The notes under the pieces: model-generated | Database searches by the model: none | Told to the model about the DNA's origin: nothing | Seen by the model: the letters and a program-made list of their open reading frames with translations, nothing else | Made by a program: the position numbers and the translations under genes | Source of the DNA: an uncultured bacterium | GTDB lineage: Bacteria; Bacillota; Clostridia; Lachnospirales; Anaerotignaceae | DNA: 7,436 nucleotides | NCBI GenBank assembly: GCA_905214825.1 | Contig: CAJMNV010000096.1 | Span: 1 to 7,436, forward strand | Direction: 5' to 3' | In this document: positions 1-6,307 of the stretch, one piece after another | Layout: the number at the start of each line of letters is the position of its first letter | Position numbering within the stretch: the first letter of the stretch is position 1

Positions 1-240
1 CAACAAGTATTTGTTGAAAAAGGGCAAATGGAAAAAGACAAGTGGATACAGCCAGCATTTGTTAAGAAAGAGCAAGAGGAAAATGGTAAAAGAATACAAC
101 AGGTATTTGTTGAAAAAGGGCAAACGGAAAAAGATAAGTGGATACAGCCAGTATTGGTTAAGAAAGAGCAAGAAGAAAAAGGTATGTCGATGCAACCTGT
201 ATTGATGTGTGTGGCAGAAAGAGAAAAACAAAAAGAAATA
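1..240 (+). repeat. Nested in-frame tandem repeats (48-bp basic unit, 96-bp higher-order unit)
   Basis: Bases 1-96 and 97-192 align without gaps and are identical at about 83 of 96 positions by hand count, with most mismatches in the last 12 bases. Each 96-bp unit is two related 48-bp halves, encoding QQVFVEKGQ... and QP(A/V)(F/L)VKKEQ.... A fifth, diverged 48-bp unit (193-240) starts QPVLMCVAERE. The array probably continues left of the window. The period is a multiple of three and the frame is preserved, so this is a coding repeat that could vary in copy number by slippage or recombination without breaking the protein. Confidence 0.9.
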
Positions 241-705
241 CCGATTTTTTCTGTAGCATCACAGAGTAATATAATACAAAGCCCAAAGAAATTAAAAACA
301 GAAATATGGAAAAACAGTGGTGAAACAAAACAAATGATGTTTTTACAAAATCAAACGAAACAATGGCAGACAGAAAAAATAGTGCCAAAGGAAAAGGCAA
401 AGGTAACACAGTTTTTGCATTTGGCAGAGCGTGAAAATGTGTTGCAAGCACAAACAAAACAACCAAAAATAGATGGAAAAATGTCTGAAATATGGAAACA
501 ACAAGGTGAGGATGTTGTGATGTTGCAAAAAATATTACGTCATTATGAAAATCAACAAAATCATATGGCAGGGAATCAAAATGTTTCGATACAGATTGGA
601 CACATCAAGCAAGAGGCTGATGTGGATGATGTGATGGAGGCATTGACGAAAAAATTGTGGGAAACACGCAGTATGACAACAAAAAAACCAAAAGGAAGCG
701 TATAA
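1..705 (+). CDS. Repeat-containing Gln/Lys-rich protein in a phage tail operon (5' partial)
   Basis: The frame is open from base 1, so the true start lies upstream; 234 codons are visible, ending in TAA at 703-705. An ATG at 28 exists but falls inside a repeat and has no ribosome binding site, so it is not the start. Visible residues 1-80 are five 16-residue repeats of the pattern Q-x-V/A-F/L-V-x-K-x-Q-x-E, for example QQVFVEKGQMEKDKWI. Residues 81-200 are rich in Gln, Lys and Glu and include two similar EIWK-x-x-GE blocks. The last ~45 residues contain VSIQIGHIKQEADVDDVMEAL, a hydrophobic strand followed by an acidic helix. This ending resembles C-terminal segments of some phage tail and tape-measure proteins, a resemblance from memory and not from a search. 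No signal peptide, membrane segment or catalytic motif is visible. It sits 12 bases before the XkdR-like gene, where PBSX-type clusters usually have the baseplate hub gene xkdQ. The function is not recognised; a structural or accessory tail role is inferred from position only. Confidence 0.75.
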   Translation, partial: QQVFVEKGQMEKDKWIQPAFVKKEQEENGKRIQQVFVEKGQTEKDKWIQPVLVKKEQEEKGMSMQPVLMCVAEREKQKEIPIFSVASQSNIIQSPKKLKTEIWKNSGETKQMMFLQNQTKQWQTEKIVPKEKAKVTQFLHLAERENVLQAQTKQPKIDGKMSEIWKQQGEDVVMLQKILRHYENQQNHMAGNQNVSIQIGHIKQEADVDDVMEALTKKLWETRSMTTKKPKGSV

Positions 706-717
706 AAGAGGTGTGGT

Positions 718-1056
718 ATGGTTGAAATTTTGAAGCAGGTGATTGCTGATGTGATGGAAAGCAGAATGATTGCTGATGTTTGCATTGGTACAGTAATGAC
801 AGAAAAACCGTTGAAAATTCGATTGGAAAATGGCTTGGAATTGGAAGAACGTTTTTTATTGGTGGCAGAACGTTTGACAAAACATGAAGAGCGTGGACGA
901 ATACGAACTTGGACAACACAAGAAGGAAATACTTGGTCTGAATATCGCATGATAAGAGATGTGGGGCTGAAAGTAGGGGAAAAAGTTATGGTGTGGCAGG
1001 GGGGTGGGGGGCAACAATATGTGGTGATGGACAGATGGAAAGGGGGAACGGCATGA
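718..1056 (+). CDS. XkdR-like baseplate protein (DUF2577 family)
   Basis: A 112-residue protein starting at an ATG preceded by AAAAGAGGTG (704-713), which gives good spacing. Its length and features fit the DUF2577 family, to which PBSX XkdR belongs. An N-terminal helix (MVEILKQVIADVM) is followed by a beta segment with G-T-V-x(4)-P-L-K-I, then a FLLVAERLT segment. The C-terminal block LKVGEKVMVWQ-GGGG-QQYVVMDR is typical of the family ('G-D-K-V ... GGQ-x-F/Y-V-I-x-D-R'). Family members lie between the tail hub (XkdQ) and the gp25-like wedge protein in Firmicute myophage and tailocin clusters and are presumed structural baseplate parts; no enzymatic activity is known to me. Its TGA stop (1054-1056) overlaps the ATG of the next gene, indicating translational coupling. 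Confidence 0.85.
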   Translation: MVEILKQVIADVMESRMIADVCIGTVMTEKPLKIRLENGLELEERFLLVAERLTKHEERGRIRTWTTQEGNTWSEYRMIRDVGLKVGEKVMVWQGGGGQQYVVMDRWKGGTA

Positions 1057-1454
1057 TACCACAAAATGAGATATTGACAACAGAGCATTTACAATTTGTA
1101 ACACAGCCATCTTTGACATATCGCATAAGAGAGGAACAAAAAGAAGTGAGGGGGAGTTTGGACGATTTAGAAGCAATCAAACAAGCTGTTGCAAAAATAT
1201 TGGATACAGAACGATACCATTATGTGATATATGATTGGAATTATGGTGTGGAATTTTCGGATTTATGGGGAAAACCGATGAGTTATGTTATACCAGAAGT
1301 GGAACAAAGAATTGTAGAAGCGTTATGCAGTGATGACAGAATACAAAGTGTGACGGATTTCCGATTTACACAAAATAAAAATGATTTGACTGTGGCGTTT
1401 CATGTGCAAACCATATATGGCAGTTGGGAGGAAAAAAGGACGGTGGATATTTGA
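1053..1454 (+). CDS. XkdS-like baseplate wedge protein (DUF2634, gp25-like)
   Basis: A 133-residue protein. The ATG at 1053 is preferred over the in-frame ATG at 993. It overlaps the upstream stop as ATGA, has GGGGG (1042-1046) at good spacing, and gives the usual family length; the longer version would overlap the previous gene by about 64 bases. The core reads LDDLEAIKQAVAKILDTERY, then YDWNYGVEFSDLWGKP and a C-terminal VAFHVQTIYG strand. This is the DUF2634 pattern in which 'AI-Q-A-x-x-K-I-L-x-T-E-R' and a 'W-x-Y-G' motif are characteristic. The family is related to T4 gp25, the wedge protein that joins the tail sheath to the baseplate and helps start sheath assembly. Only one base separates its stop from the baseplate J start, so the two are almost certainly co-translated. 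Confidence 0.88.
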   Translation: MIPQNEILTTEHLQFVTQPSLTYRIREEQKEVRGSLDDLEAIKQAVAKILDTERYHYVIYDWNYGVEFSDLWGKPMSYVIPEVEQRIVEALCSDDRIQSVTDFRFTQNKNDLTVAFHVQTIYGSWEEKRTVDI

Positions 1455-1455
1455 A

Positions 1456-2526
1456 ATGTATGAAAGTTATGAAGCGTTGATGGAAAAGAAACTTGCCATG
1501 ATAGATGATAGAAGGGACAAAAGACAAGGTAGTGTCATTTACGATGCAATGGCACCAAATGCAGCGGAAACGGCAACATTTTATAGTGAATTGGAGATGC
1601 TGGAAAATCGTACATTTGCAGATACGGCAACTGGTATGGATTTGACAAAACGCTGCAAAGAAAGAGGTATTTTGCGAAAAGCAGCAGTCAAAGCAACGTT
1701 TTATGGCACATTTACAAACAAAGATGGTGAAATATATGCTTTAAAAAGTGGAGAACGCTTTTTTTTGGAAGAATATTATTATCAAGTATTATTTTTGGAA
1801 GAAGATGGAAAACGGTATGTATTGGAATGTGAAACAGCAGGAGAATGCGGAAACAGCTATTTGGGAACATTGTTGCCTGTATCACATTTAGAAGGATTGG
1901 CAAAAGCAACATTGACAGAACTACGTACCGATGGTGAAGATGAAGAAAGCGATGAAGCATTGCGAAAAAGATATATGCAAAGTTTTTCGGCAGATGCATT
2001 TGGTGGCAATGTCGCAGATTATAAACAAAAAGTTGGTGCAATGCAAAATGTGGGCGGTGTGAAAGTGGAGCCTGTTTGGCAAGGTGGGGGTACAGTAAAA
2101 CTGGTGATTATTGACCAAGGTTTTAAAGCACCATCAACAGAAGAATTGAAGCAACTGCAAAATCAGATTGACCCACAGACAAAAGGTTTGGGAGAAGGGA
2201 TTGCACCGATTGGGCATAAAGTGACAGTGGTAGGTGTGACGGAAGTAGGTTGTACAATCAAAATGGATATTACTTGGCACAAAGATGCAGACCAAGAACA
2301 GGCTAAACTGGAAATAAAACAAAAAATAGAAGCATATTTATTGGAATTACGAAAGGGATGGGCAGATACAACATATGTGGTGGTAAGAAGCAGTTATTTG
2401 GAAGCGGCTGTGTTGTATGTAGCTGGAGTGTTGGACGTGCAAAATTGTACCATCAATCAACAAAGTGGCAATTTACAATTACAACAGTATGAAATTCCAA
2501 TATTGAAAACGGTTGAGGTGGTTTGA
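1456..2526 (+). CDS. Baseplate J-like protein (XkdT family)
   Basis: A 356-residue protein, close to the usual length of PBSX XkdT-type proteins. An in-frame ATG at 1402 would overlap the previous gene by over 50 bases. The ATG at 1456 lies one base after that gene's TGA, with GGTGG (1442-1446) as a modest ribosome binding site. Diagnostic segments are an N-terminal helix (YESYEALMEKKLAM), the block ADTATGMDLTKRCKERGI near residues 55-72, and ESDEALRKRY at about 164-173. This last matches the 'E-S-D-E-x-L-R-x-R' signature of baseplate J / T4 gp6 / P2 gpJ proteins. The C-terminal half is beta-rich. These proteins form the wedge ring of the baseplate that triggers sheath contraction. The gene is complete and undamaged. 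Its TGA overlaps the next start as TGATG. Confidence 0.92.
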   Translation: MYESYEALMEKKLAMIDDRRDKRQGSVIYDAMAPNAAETATFYSELEMLENRTFADTATGMDLTKRCKERGILRKAAVKATFYGTFTNKDGEIYALKSGERFFLEEYYYQVLFLEEDGKRYVLECETAGECGNSYLGTLLPVSHLEGLAKATLTELRTDGEDEESDEALRKRYMQSFSADAFGGNVADYKQKVGAMQNVGGVKVEPVWQGGGTVKLVIIDQGFKAPSTEELKQLQNQIDPQTKGLGEGIAPIGHKVTVVGVTEVGCTIKMDITWHKDADQEQAKLEIKQKIEAYLLELRKGWADTTYVVVRSSYLEAAVLYVAGVLDVQNCTINQQSGNLQLQQYEIPILKTVEVV

Positions 2527-3092
2527 TGGGCGGAGAACGGTATATGAAATATTTACCACCTATGATGGCAAATTTGACAGAGTTGCAACAGTTGGGCAAT
2601 GTGGAAAATGGGATACTGGCAGATATGGAAAAAGCAAAATGTGATGTAGAGGCAAATCAATGGATACAGACAGCAACTAGAAAAGGATTGCTTAGAAGAG
2701 CTGATATGATGGGTTTGCAACAATTACAAAAAGAAGATACAGAAACATTGCGCGGTTTGGTTTTGGCAAGATGGAACAATTACAGCCCCTATACTTGGTG
2801 GACATTTTGTCATTGGTTGGATATGTATTGTGGGGAAGGCAATTATCAAGTAGCAATGGATGTTGCAAAATACCATTTGCATGTTACATTGGAATTGAGC
2901 CAAAAACAAAAACAACAAGATATTTTGTTGTTTTGGAAAGATTTGATACCTGCAAATATTTTGTTTTCGGTGGAATTGAATAAAAATACACATGCAGATG
3001 TGGCAATTATGACATATGGTGGTTTGAAAGCAGGCAAATGGCTGCATGGTGAAATTCCTTTTGTGGATTTTTCAGTGTATGAAAAAATTTGA
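2526..3092 (+). CDS. XkdU-like phage tail protein (DUF2313 / YmfQ family)
   Basis: A 188-residue protein. The ATG at 2526 overlaps the upstream stop (TGATG) and has GAGGTGG (2515-2521) seven bases after its AGG core. A second in-frame ATG at 2544 with GGAG (2532-2535) is a real alternative giving 182 residues. The protein begins YLPPMMAN and has a central WIQTATRKGLLRRADMMG helix. It continues with E-T-L-R-x-L-V-L-A-R (residues ~76-85), a Pro-Tyr-Thr turn with CGEGNYQV, and near the C-terminus PANILFSVELNKNTHA. These are the hallmarks of DUF2313, which includes PBSX XkdU and lies between baseplate J and the tail fibre gene in myophages. It is thought to link the baseplate to the receptor-binding fibre. 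The gene is intact, but no fibre gene follows: the next gene is secG. Confidence 0.85.
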   Translation: MGGERYMKYLPPMMANLTELQQLGNVENGILADMEKAKCDVEANQWIQTATRKGLLRRADMMGLQQLQKEDTETLRGLVLARWNNYSPYTWWTFCHWLDMYCGEGNYQVAMDVAKYHLHVTLELSQKQKQQDILLFWKDLIPANILFSVELNKNTHADVAIMTYGGLKAGKWLHGEIPFVDFSVYEKI

Positions 3093-3100
3093 AAAAAGGC

Positions 3101-3129
3101 TTGCAGGCACTTGCTTGGTGTGTTAGAAT
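3101..3129 (+). promoter_or_regulatory. Candidate sigma-A promoter for secG
   Basis: TTGCAG (3101-3106) is separated by 17 bases from TAGAAT (3124-3129), which differs from TATAAT at one position and is preceded by a TG dinucleotide (extended -10). Transcription would start near 3136, leaving a ~60-base leader before secG. The -35 match is only moderate. It lies immediately after the tail operon, which separates host secG transcription from the phage genes. Confidence 0.55.
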
Positions 3130-3198
3130 ATAAATACTTGTTTTGATGTAAAAAAGGCTTTTTTGACAAAAAGCAAATGATACAGGAGGTTTATCATC

Positions 3199-3441
3199 AT
3201 GGCAACAATTCGTATTGCATTAACCGTGGTATTAGCGGTTTTATCTGTTTTGCTCTGCATTATCATATTACTGCAATCCAAACGTTCTGCAGGTTTGGGG
3301 GCTGTGAGTGGCAATGCCAGTGGTGACACATATTGGAGCAAAAACAAAGCAAGCTCTATGGAAGGTGCTTTGGAAAGATATACAAAAATTGGCGGTGCAT
3401 TATTCATGTTGATTGCTTTGGCAATTAATTTGATTAAGTAA
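3199..3441 (+). CDS. secG: Preprotein translocase subunit SecG
   Basis: An 80-residue protein, normal for SecG of Firmicutes. The start ATG has a strong AGGAGGT (3184-3190) eight bases upstream. Two membrane helices are evident, about residues 5-25 and 63-79. They are joined by the conserved cytoplasmic loop LQSKRSAGLGAVSG followed by DTYWSKNKASSMEG, a sequence highly typical of clostridial SecG. SecG is the small accessory subunit of the SecYEG channel in the plasma membrane; it assists SecA-driven export. In Bacillus and many clostridia it lies just upstream of rnr and smpB, as here. It has its own candidate promoter and a strong terminator, so it is probably mostly monocistronic with some read-through into rnr. 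Confidence 0.96.
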   Translation: MATIRIALTVVLAVLSVLLCIIILLQSKRSAGLGAVSGNASGDTYWSKNKASSMEGALERYTKIGGALFMLIALAINLIK

Positions 3442-3450
3442 ACACAAATC

Positions 3451-3478
3451 AGAGATGCAGAAGTGCATCTCTTTTTTT
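3451..3478 (+). terminator. Intrinsic terminator after secG
   Basis: A perfect 9-bp stem AGAGATGCA (3451-3459) / TGCATCTCT (3464-3472) with a GAAG loop is followed by a run of seven T (3472-3478). It begins 10 bases after the secG stop and ends about 30 bases before the rnr start. No clear promoter is seen between it and rnr, so it may act as a leaky terminator that sets rnr below secG. Confidence 0.9.
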
Positions 3479-3496
3479 ATCAAATCACCAAAAAGC

Positions 3497-3502
3497 GGGA
3501 GG
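3497..3502 (+). promoter_or_regulatory. Ribosome binding site of rnr, before a triple ATG
   Basis: GGGAGG lies before three consecutive in-frame ATG codons at 3505, 3508 and 3511. Spacings are 2, 5 and 8 bases, so 3511 is best placed, 3508 possible and 3505 too close. The start choice changes the protein by at most two residues. Confidence 0.7.
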
Positions 3503-3510
3503 TTATGATG

Positions 3511-5646
3511 ATGGAAGATGACATTTTACAACAAAGAAAACAGAAAATATTGGCATATATGAAAAGTGCAGATTATATCCCGTTAAAACGAAAGGAAATG
3601 CGGATTGTATTATCTGTACCTGATGCAGACAAAGAAGAATTTGAACAAATGATTACCGCATTGATTGCAGAAGGAAAAATTATTGAAACAAAAAGAGGAA
3701 AATTGTTTGCACCAAAAGCATTGCAAATGGCAACTGGCACATTTTTGAGTCATGCAAAGGGATTTGGTTTTGTGACACCAGAAGAAGGTGGAAATGATAT
3801 TTTTATTCCGGCGTCTGAAACAAATGGTGCGATGCAAAAAGACAAAGTGCTTTACAAAGTGATACAAAAAAGTGGTGATGGCAAAAAAGCGGAAGGTACA
3901 ATTATCAAAGTGTTGGAAAGAGCAAACAGCCGTATTGTGGGGCTTTTTGAACAAGTCAAAGGATATGGCTTTGTGATTGCAGACGATAAAAAATTTGCAA
4001 AAGATATTTTTATTGCAAAAGAGCTGACGATGGGGGCTGTGACAGGGCATAAAGTGGTTGTGGAAATTACGGATTATGGTGCAGAACGCAGAAACCCAGA
4101 AGGAAAAATTGTAGAAATATTGGGACATATCAATGACCCTGGTGTGGATATATTATCTGTGATTAAAAGATATGATTTGGCAGTGGAATTTGAAAAAGAA
4201 GTGTATCAAGAAATTGAAAATTTGGAAACAGAAGTCAAAGAAGAAGACAAAATTGGCAGAGAAGATTTGCGTGATGTGTTGACAATTACCATTGACGGAG
4301 AAGATGCCAAAGATTTAGATGATGCAGTTTCTTTGCAAATGCTACAAAATGGTAATTTTGAATTGGGTGTGCATATTGCAGATGTTTCACATTATGTGAG
4401 ATTCAATACAGAACTGGATAAAGAAGCCTACAGAAGGGGAACCAGTGTATATTTGGTGGATAGGGTGATTCCGATGTTGCCACACAAATTGAGTAATGGT
4501 ATTTGTTCTCTCAATCCTCATACAGACAGATTGGCTTTGAGCTGTATTATGGAAATTGATCACAGAGGGCAAGTGATTGACCATAAAGTTGTGAATTCTG
4601 TGATTCATTCGGATTATCGTATGACATATACAGCGGTAAGAGAGATATTGGAAGATGGAACACCTGCGTTGTTGACAGAGTATCAAGAAATTGTGCCAAT
4701 GTTGCAAGATATGAACAAATTACGTATAGTATTGGCAGAAAAACGCAAAAAAAGAGGGTCTGTTAATTTTGATTTGCCAGAATCGAAAATTATATTGGAC
4801 GAAAACGGAAAACCGATTGATATTCGTCCTTATGAAAGAAGTATTGCTACAAATTTGATTGAAGAATTTATGCTGGTTTGTAACGAAACGATTGCAGAAA
4901 ATTTCTTTTGGCAAGAAGTGCCTTTTGTGTTCCGTTCTCACCAAGAGCCCGATGAAGAAAAAACAGAAAAAATGGAACAGTTTTTGTGTGGGTTTGGCTA
5001 TCGTGTGAAGAAAAAAGATGGGGAATTGCACCCAAGAGAAATACAAAAAGTATTATCTGAAATTGAAGGCAAAACAGAAGAAAGAGTTATCACACGTGTG
5101 GTACTGCGTAGCATGATGCAGGCAAGGTATACCGCAGACAACCAAGGACATTTTGGTTTGGCTGCAAAATATTATTGTCATTTTACTTCTCCAATACGTC
5201 GTTATCCTGATTTACAAATTCATCGTTTGATTAAAATGATACTGGCAGGAGAAATGAATGGAAAAAAAGAAGAAAGTTTACGACGGAAAATGCCAGAAAT
5301 TGCTGCACATTGCTCCAAACGAGAACGTATTGCAGATGAAGCAGAAAGAGATACTGACAATCTGAAAAAAGTGGAGTATATGATGGACAAAGTTGGGGAA
5401 TATTACGAAGGGATTATATCCGGTGTGACAAGCTGGGGGATTTTTGTAGAATTACCAAATACCGTAGAAGGTATGGTGGCATTGGCACAAATGGACGATG
5501 ACTATTACGAATTTGAAGAAAAAAATATGCTGGTATTTGGAAGAAAAAGCGGAAAAATATATCGTTTGGGTGACACGGTGGAAGTGATGGTTGCAAAAGT
5601 ATCCAAGGAAATGGGTACCATTGATTTTGTATTTGCGGAAGAATAA
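3511..5646 (+). CDS. rnr: Ribonuclease R (3'-5' exoribonuclease)
   Basis: 711 residues from the third ATG of a triple (see the site at 3497), full length for the family. Domain order is typical. A winged-helix segment spans ~6-70, and two cold-shock OB domains (~73-130 and ~140-215) both carry K-G-F/Y-G-F-V. The RNB catalytic domain covers ~250-580 and an S1 RNA-binding domain ~628-711. The Mg-binding aspartates are all present in TIDGEDAKDLDD: D262, D268, D270 and D271, matching E. coli RNase R D272/D278/D280/D281. The S-P-I-R-R-Y-P-D-L motif (R563, R564) is intact. RNase R degrades structured RNA from the 3' end in the cytoplasm, including rRNA fragments and non-stop mRNA released by trans-translation. 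This explains its place beside smpB and ssrA. No rnr promoter is evident after the secG terminator; read-through is likely. The E. coli-style basic C-terminal tail is absent: the protein ends just after the S1 domain. Confidence 0.96.
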   Translation: MEDDILQQRKQKILAYMKSADYIPLKRKEMRIVLSVPDADKEEFEQMITALIAEGKIIETKRGKLFAPKALQMATGTFLSHAKGFGFVTPEEGGNDIFIPASETNGAMQKDKVLYKVIQKSGDGKKAEGTIIKVLERANSRIVGLFEQVKGYGFVIADDKKFAKDIFIAKELTMGAVTGHKVVVEITDYGAERRNPEGKIVEILGHINDPGVDILSVIKRYDLAVEFEKEVYQEIENLETEVKEEDKIGREDLRDVLTITIDGEDAKDLDDAVSLQMLQNGNFELGVHIADVSHYVRFNTELDKEAYRRGTSVYLVDRVIPMLPHKLSNGICSLNPHTDRLALSCIMEIDHRGQVIDHKVVNSVIHSDYRMTYTAVREILEDGTPALLTEYQEIVPMLQDMNKLRIVLAEKRKKRGSVNFDLPESKIILDENGKPIDIRPYERSIATNLIEEFMLVCNETIAENFFWQEVPFVFRSHQEPDEEKTEKMEQFLCGFGYRVKKKDGELHPREIQKVLSEIEGKTEERVITRVVLRSMMQARYTADNQGHFGLAAKYYCHFTSPIRRYPDLQIHRLIKMILAGEMNGKKEESLRRKMPEIAAHCSKRERIADEAERDTDNLKKVEYMMDKVGEYYEGIISGVTSWGIFVELPNTVEGMVALAQMDDDYYEFEEKNMLVFGRKSGKIYRLGDTVEVMVAKVSKEMGTIDFVFAEE

Positions 5647-5656
5647 ACAAAATATA

Positions 5657-5688
5657 CATCGCAGTCTGAGAAATTTCAGACTGCGATG
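5657..5688. terminator. Long hairpin after rnr without a T-tract (possible rnr 3'-end or weak bidirectional terminator)
   Basis: A perfect 13-bp stem CATCGCAGTCTGA (5657-5669) / TCAGACTGCGATG (5676-5688), extendable by one G-T pair, with a loop of about four bases. It lies 10 bases after the rnr stop. On the + strand it is followed by A-rich sequence rather than T, so it is not a canonical intrinsic terminator in the direction of rnr. On the - strand the next bases are T-rich but no gene reads that way. It may act as a 3' stabilising structure or need a protein factor. Confidence 0.5.
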
Positions 5689-5743
5689 AAAAAATATGAT
5701 GCGTTTTGTCATGATGTTGAAATGATTTGTAATAGAAATGTCA

Positions 5744-5772
5744 TTTGCATTTTGCAAAAAATATGATATAAT
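5744..5772 (+). promoter_or_regulatory. Sigma-A promoter for smpB-ssrA
   Basis: A perfect TATAAT (5767-5772) preceded by TGA forms an extended -10 (TGnTATAAT). A -35 of TTTGCA (5744-5749, 17-base spacer) or TTGCAT (5745-5750, 16-base spacer) is weaker. Transcription would begin near 5779, giving a ~40-base leader. A perfect dyad TTTGCA-TTT-TGCAAA (5744-5758) covers the -35 region and could be an operator or chance. Confidence 0.75.
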
Positions 5773-5817
5773 CATTACGGTAAGCATAAACAGCAGTTGG
5801 AAGGAAAGGTGCAGACC

Positions 5818-6291
5818 ATGGCGAAAGGAAACAGCAAAAAATTGATTGCCCAAAACAAAAAAGCATATCATGAGTACTTTATCGAGGATGTGTATCAGGC
5901 AGGCATTTCTTTGGCTGGTACAGAAGTCAAAAGTTTGCGTGCGGGAAAATGCAGTTTAAAAGAAAGTTTTATTCGCATAGAAAATGGCCAGGCTTTTTTA
6001 TACAATATGCATATCAGTCCTTACGAACAGGGGAATATATTTAATAAAGACCCTCTGCGTGTCAGATGTTTGCTTTTACACAAAAATGAAATACGCAAAA
6101 TTGCAGCACAAGTGCAAGCCGCAGGTTATACAGTGGTACCGCTGAAAGTGTATTTTGACAGAAGTTATGTGAAAGTGGATATTGCTTTGGCAAAAGGGAA
6201 AAAACTTTATGATAAAAGAGAAACCATTGCCAAAAATGACCAAAGACGACAAGCAGAAAAAGAATTTAAGATTAGAAATCTTACTTTATAA
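5818..6291 (+). CDS. smpB: SsrA-binding protein SmpB
   Basis: A 157-residue protein, the usual length. The ATG at 5818 has AAGGAAAGGTG (5801-5811) upstream and gives the canonical start MAKGNSKKLIAQNKKAYHEYF; a TTG at 5797 would place the ribosome site inside the gene and is rejected. Conserved SmpB blocks are all present: GTEVKSLRAG (34-43), LYNMHISPYEQGNIFNKDP (61-79), GYTVVPLKVYF (103-113) and the C-terminal ALAKGKKLYDKRE (123-135). SmpB binds the tRNA-like part of tmRNA and places its C-terminal helix in the empty mRNA channel of a stalled ribosome. The last residues, FKIRNLTL, are more hydrophobic than the basic tail of many homologues. It has a good promoter of its own, and ssrA begins 16 bases after its stop, so protein and RNA partner are probably co-transcribed. 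Confidence 0.97.
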   Translation: MAKGNSKKLIAQNKKAYHEYFIEDVYQAGISLAGTEVKSLRAGKCSLKESFIRIENGQAFLYNMHISPYEQGNIFNKDPLRVRCLLLHKNEIRKIAAQVQAAGYTVVPLKVYFDRSYVKVDIALAKGKKLYDKRETIAKNDQRRQAEKEFKIRNLTL

Positions 6292-6292
6292 G
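6265..6292 (+). promoter_or_regulatory. Weak candidate internal promoter for ssrA, with a dyad
   Basis: TTTAAG (6265-6270) and TATAAG (6287-6292) are 16 bases apart at the end of smpB; a transcript would start a few bases before mature tmRNA. Both hexamers match the consensus poorly. A perfect 7-bp dyad TAAGATT-AGA-AATCTTA (6267-6283) lies between them. It may be coincidental in AT-rich coding DNA; ssrA could instead be processed from the smpB transcript. Confidence 0.25.
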
Positions 6293-6307
6293 ATAGTGTC
6301 GCATTAA

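Noticed and set aside
1..192. Regular 96-bp repetition as a CRISPR-like array
   Set aside because: There are no unique spacers between the copies, the period keeps the reading frame, and the repeats are continuous coding sequence.
576..1088. 170-codon open frame on the - strand across the XkdR region
   Set aside because: It is the shadow of the + strand genes, with unnatural Cys/Phe/His/Pro-rich content, no ribosome binding site and no family resemblance.
3163..3168. Perfect TTGACA -35 hexamer upstream of secG
   Set aside because: No -10 hexamer follows at 16-18 bases; that position is the secG ribosome binding site.
3610..4128. 172-codon open frame on the - strand inside rnr
   Set aside because: It lies wholly opposite the conserved RNase R cold-shock domains and is Phe/Cys/His-rich, as expected from antisense reading of AT-rich coding DNA.
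6187..6213. TTGGCA / TATGAT promoter-like pair in smpB
   Set aside because: The spacer is only 15 bases and the bases are dictated by the conserved LAKGKKLYDK coding block.
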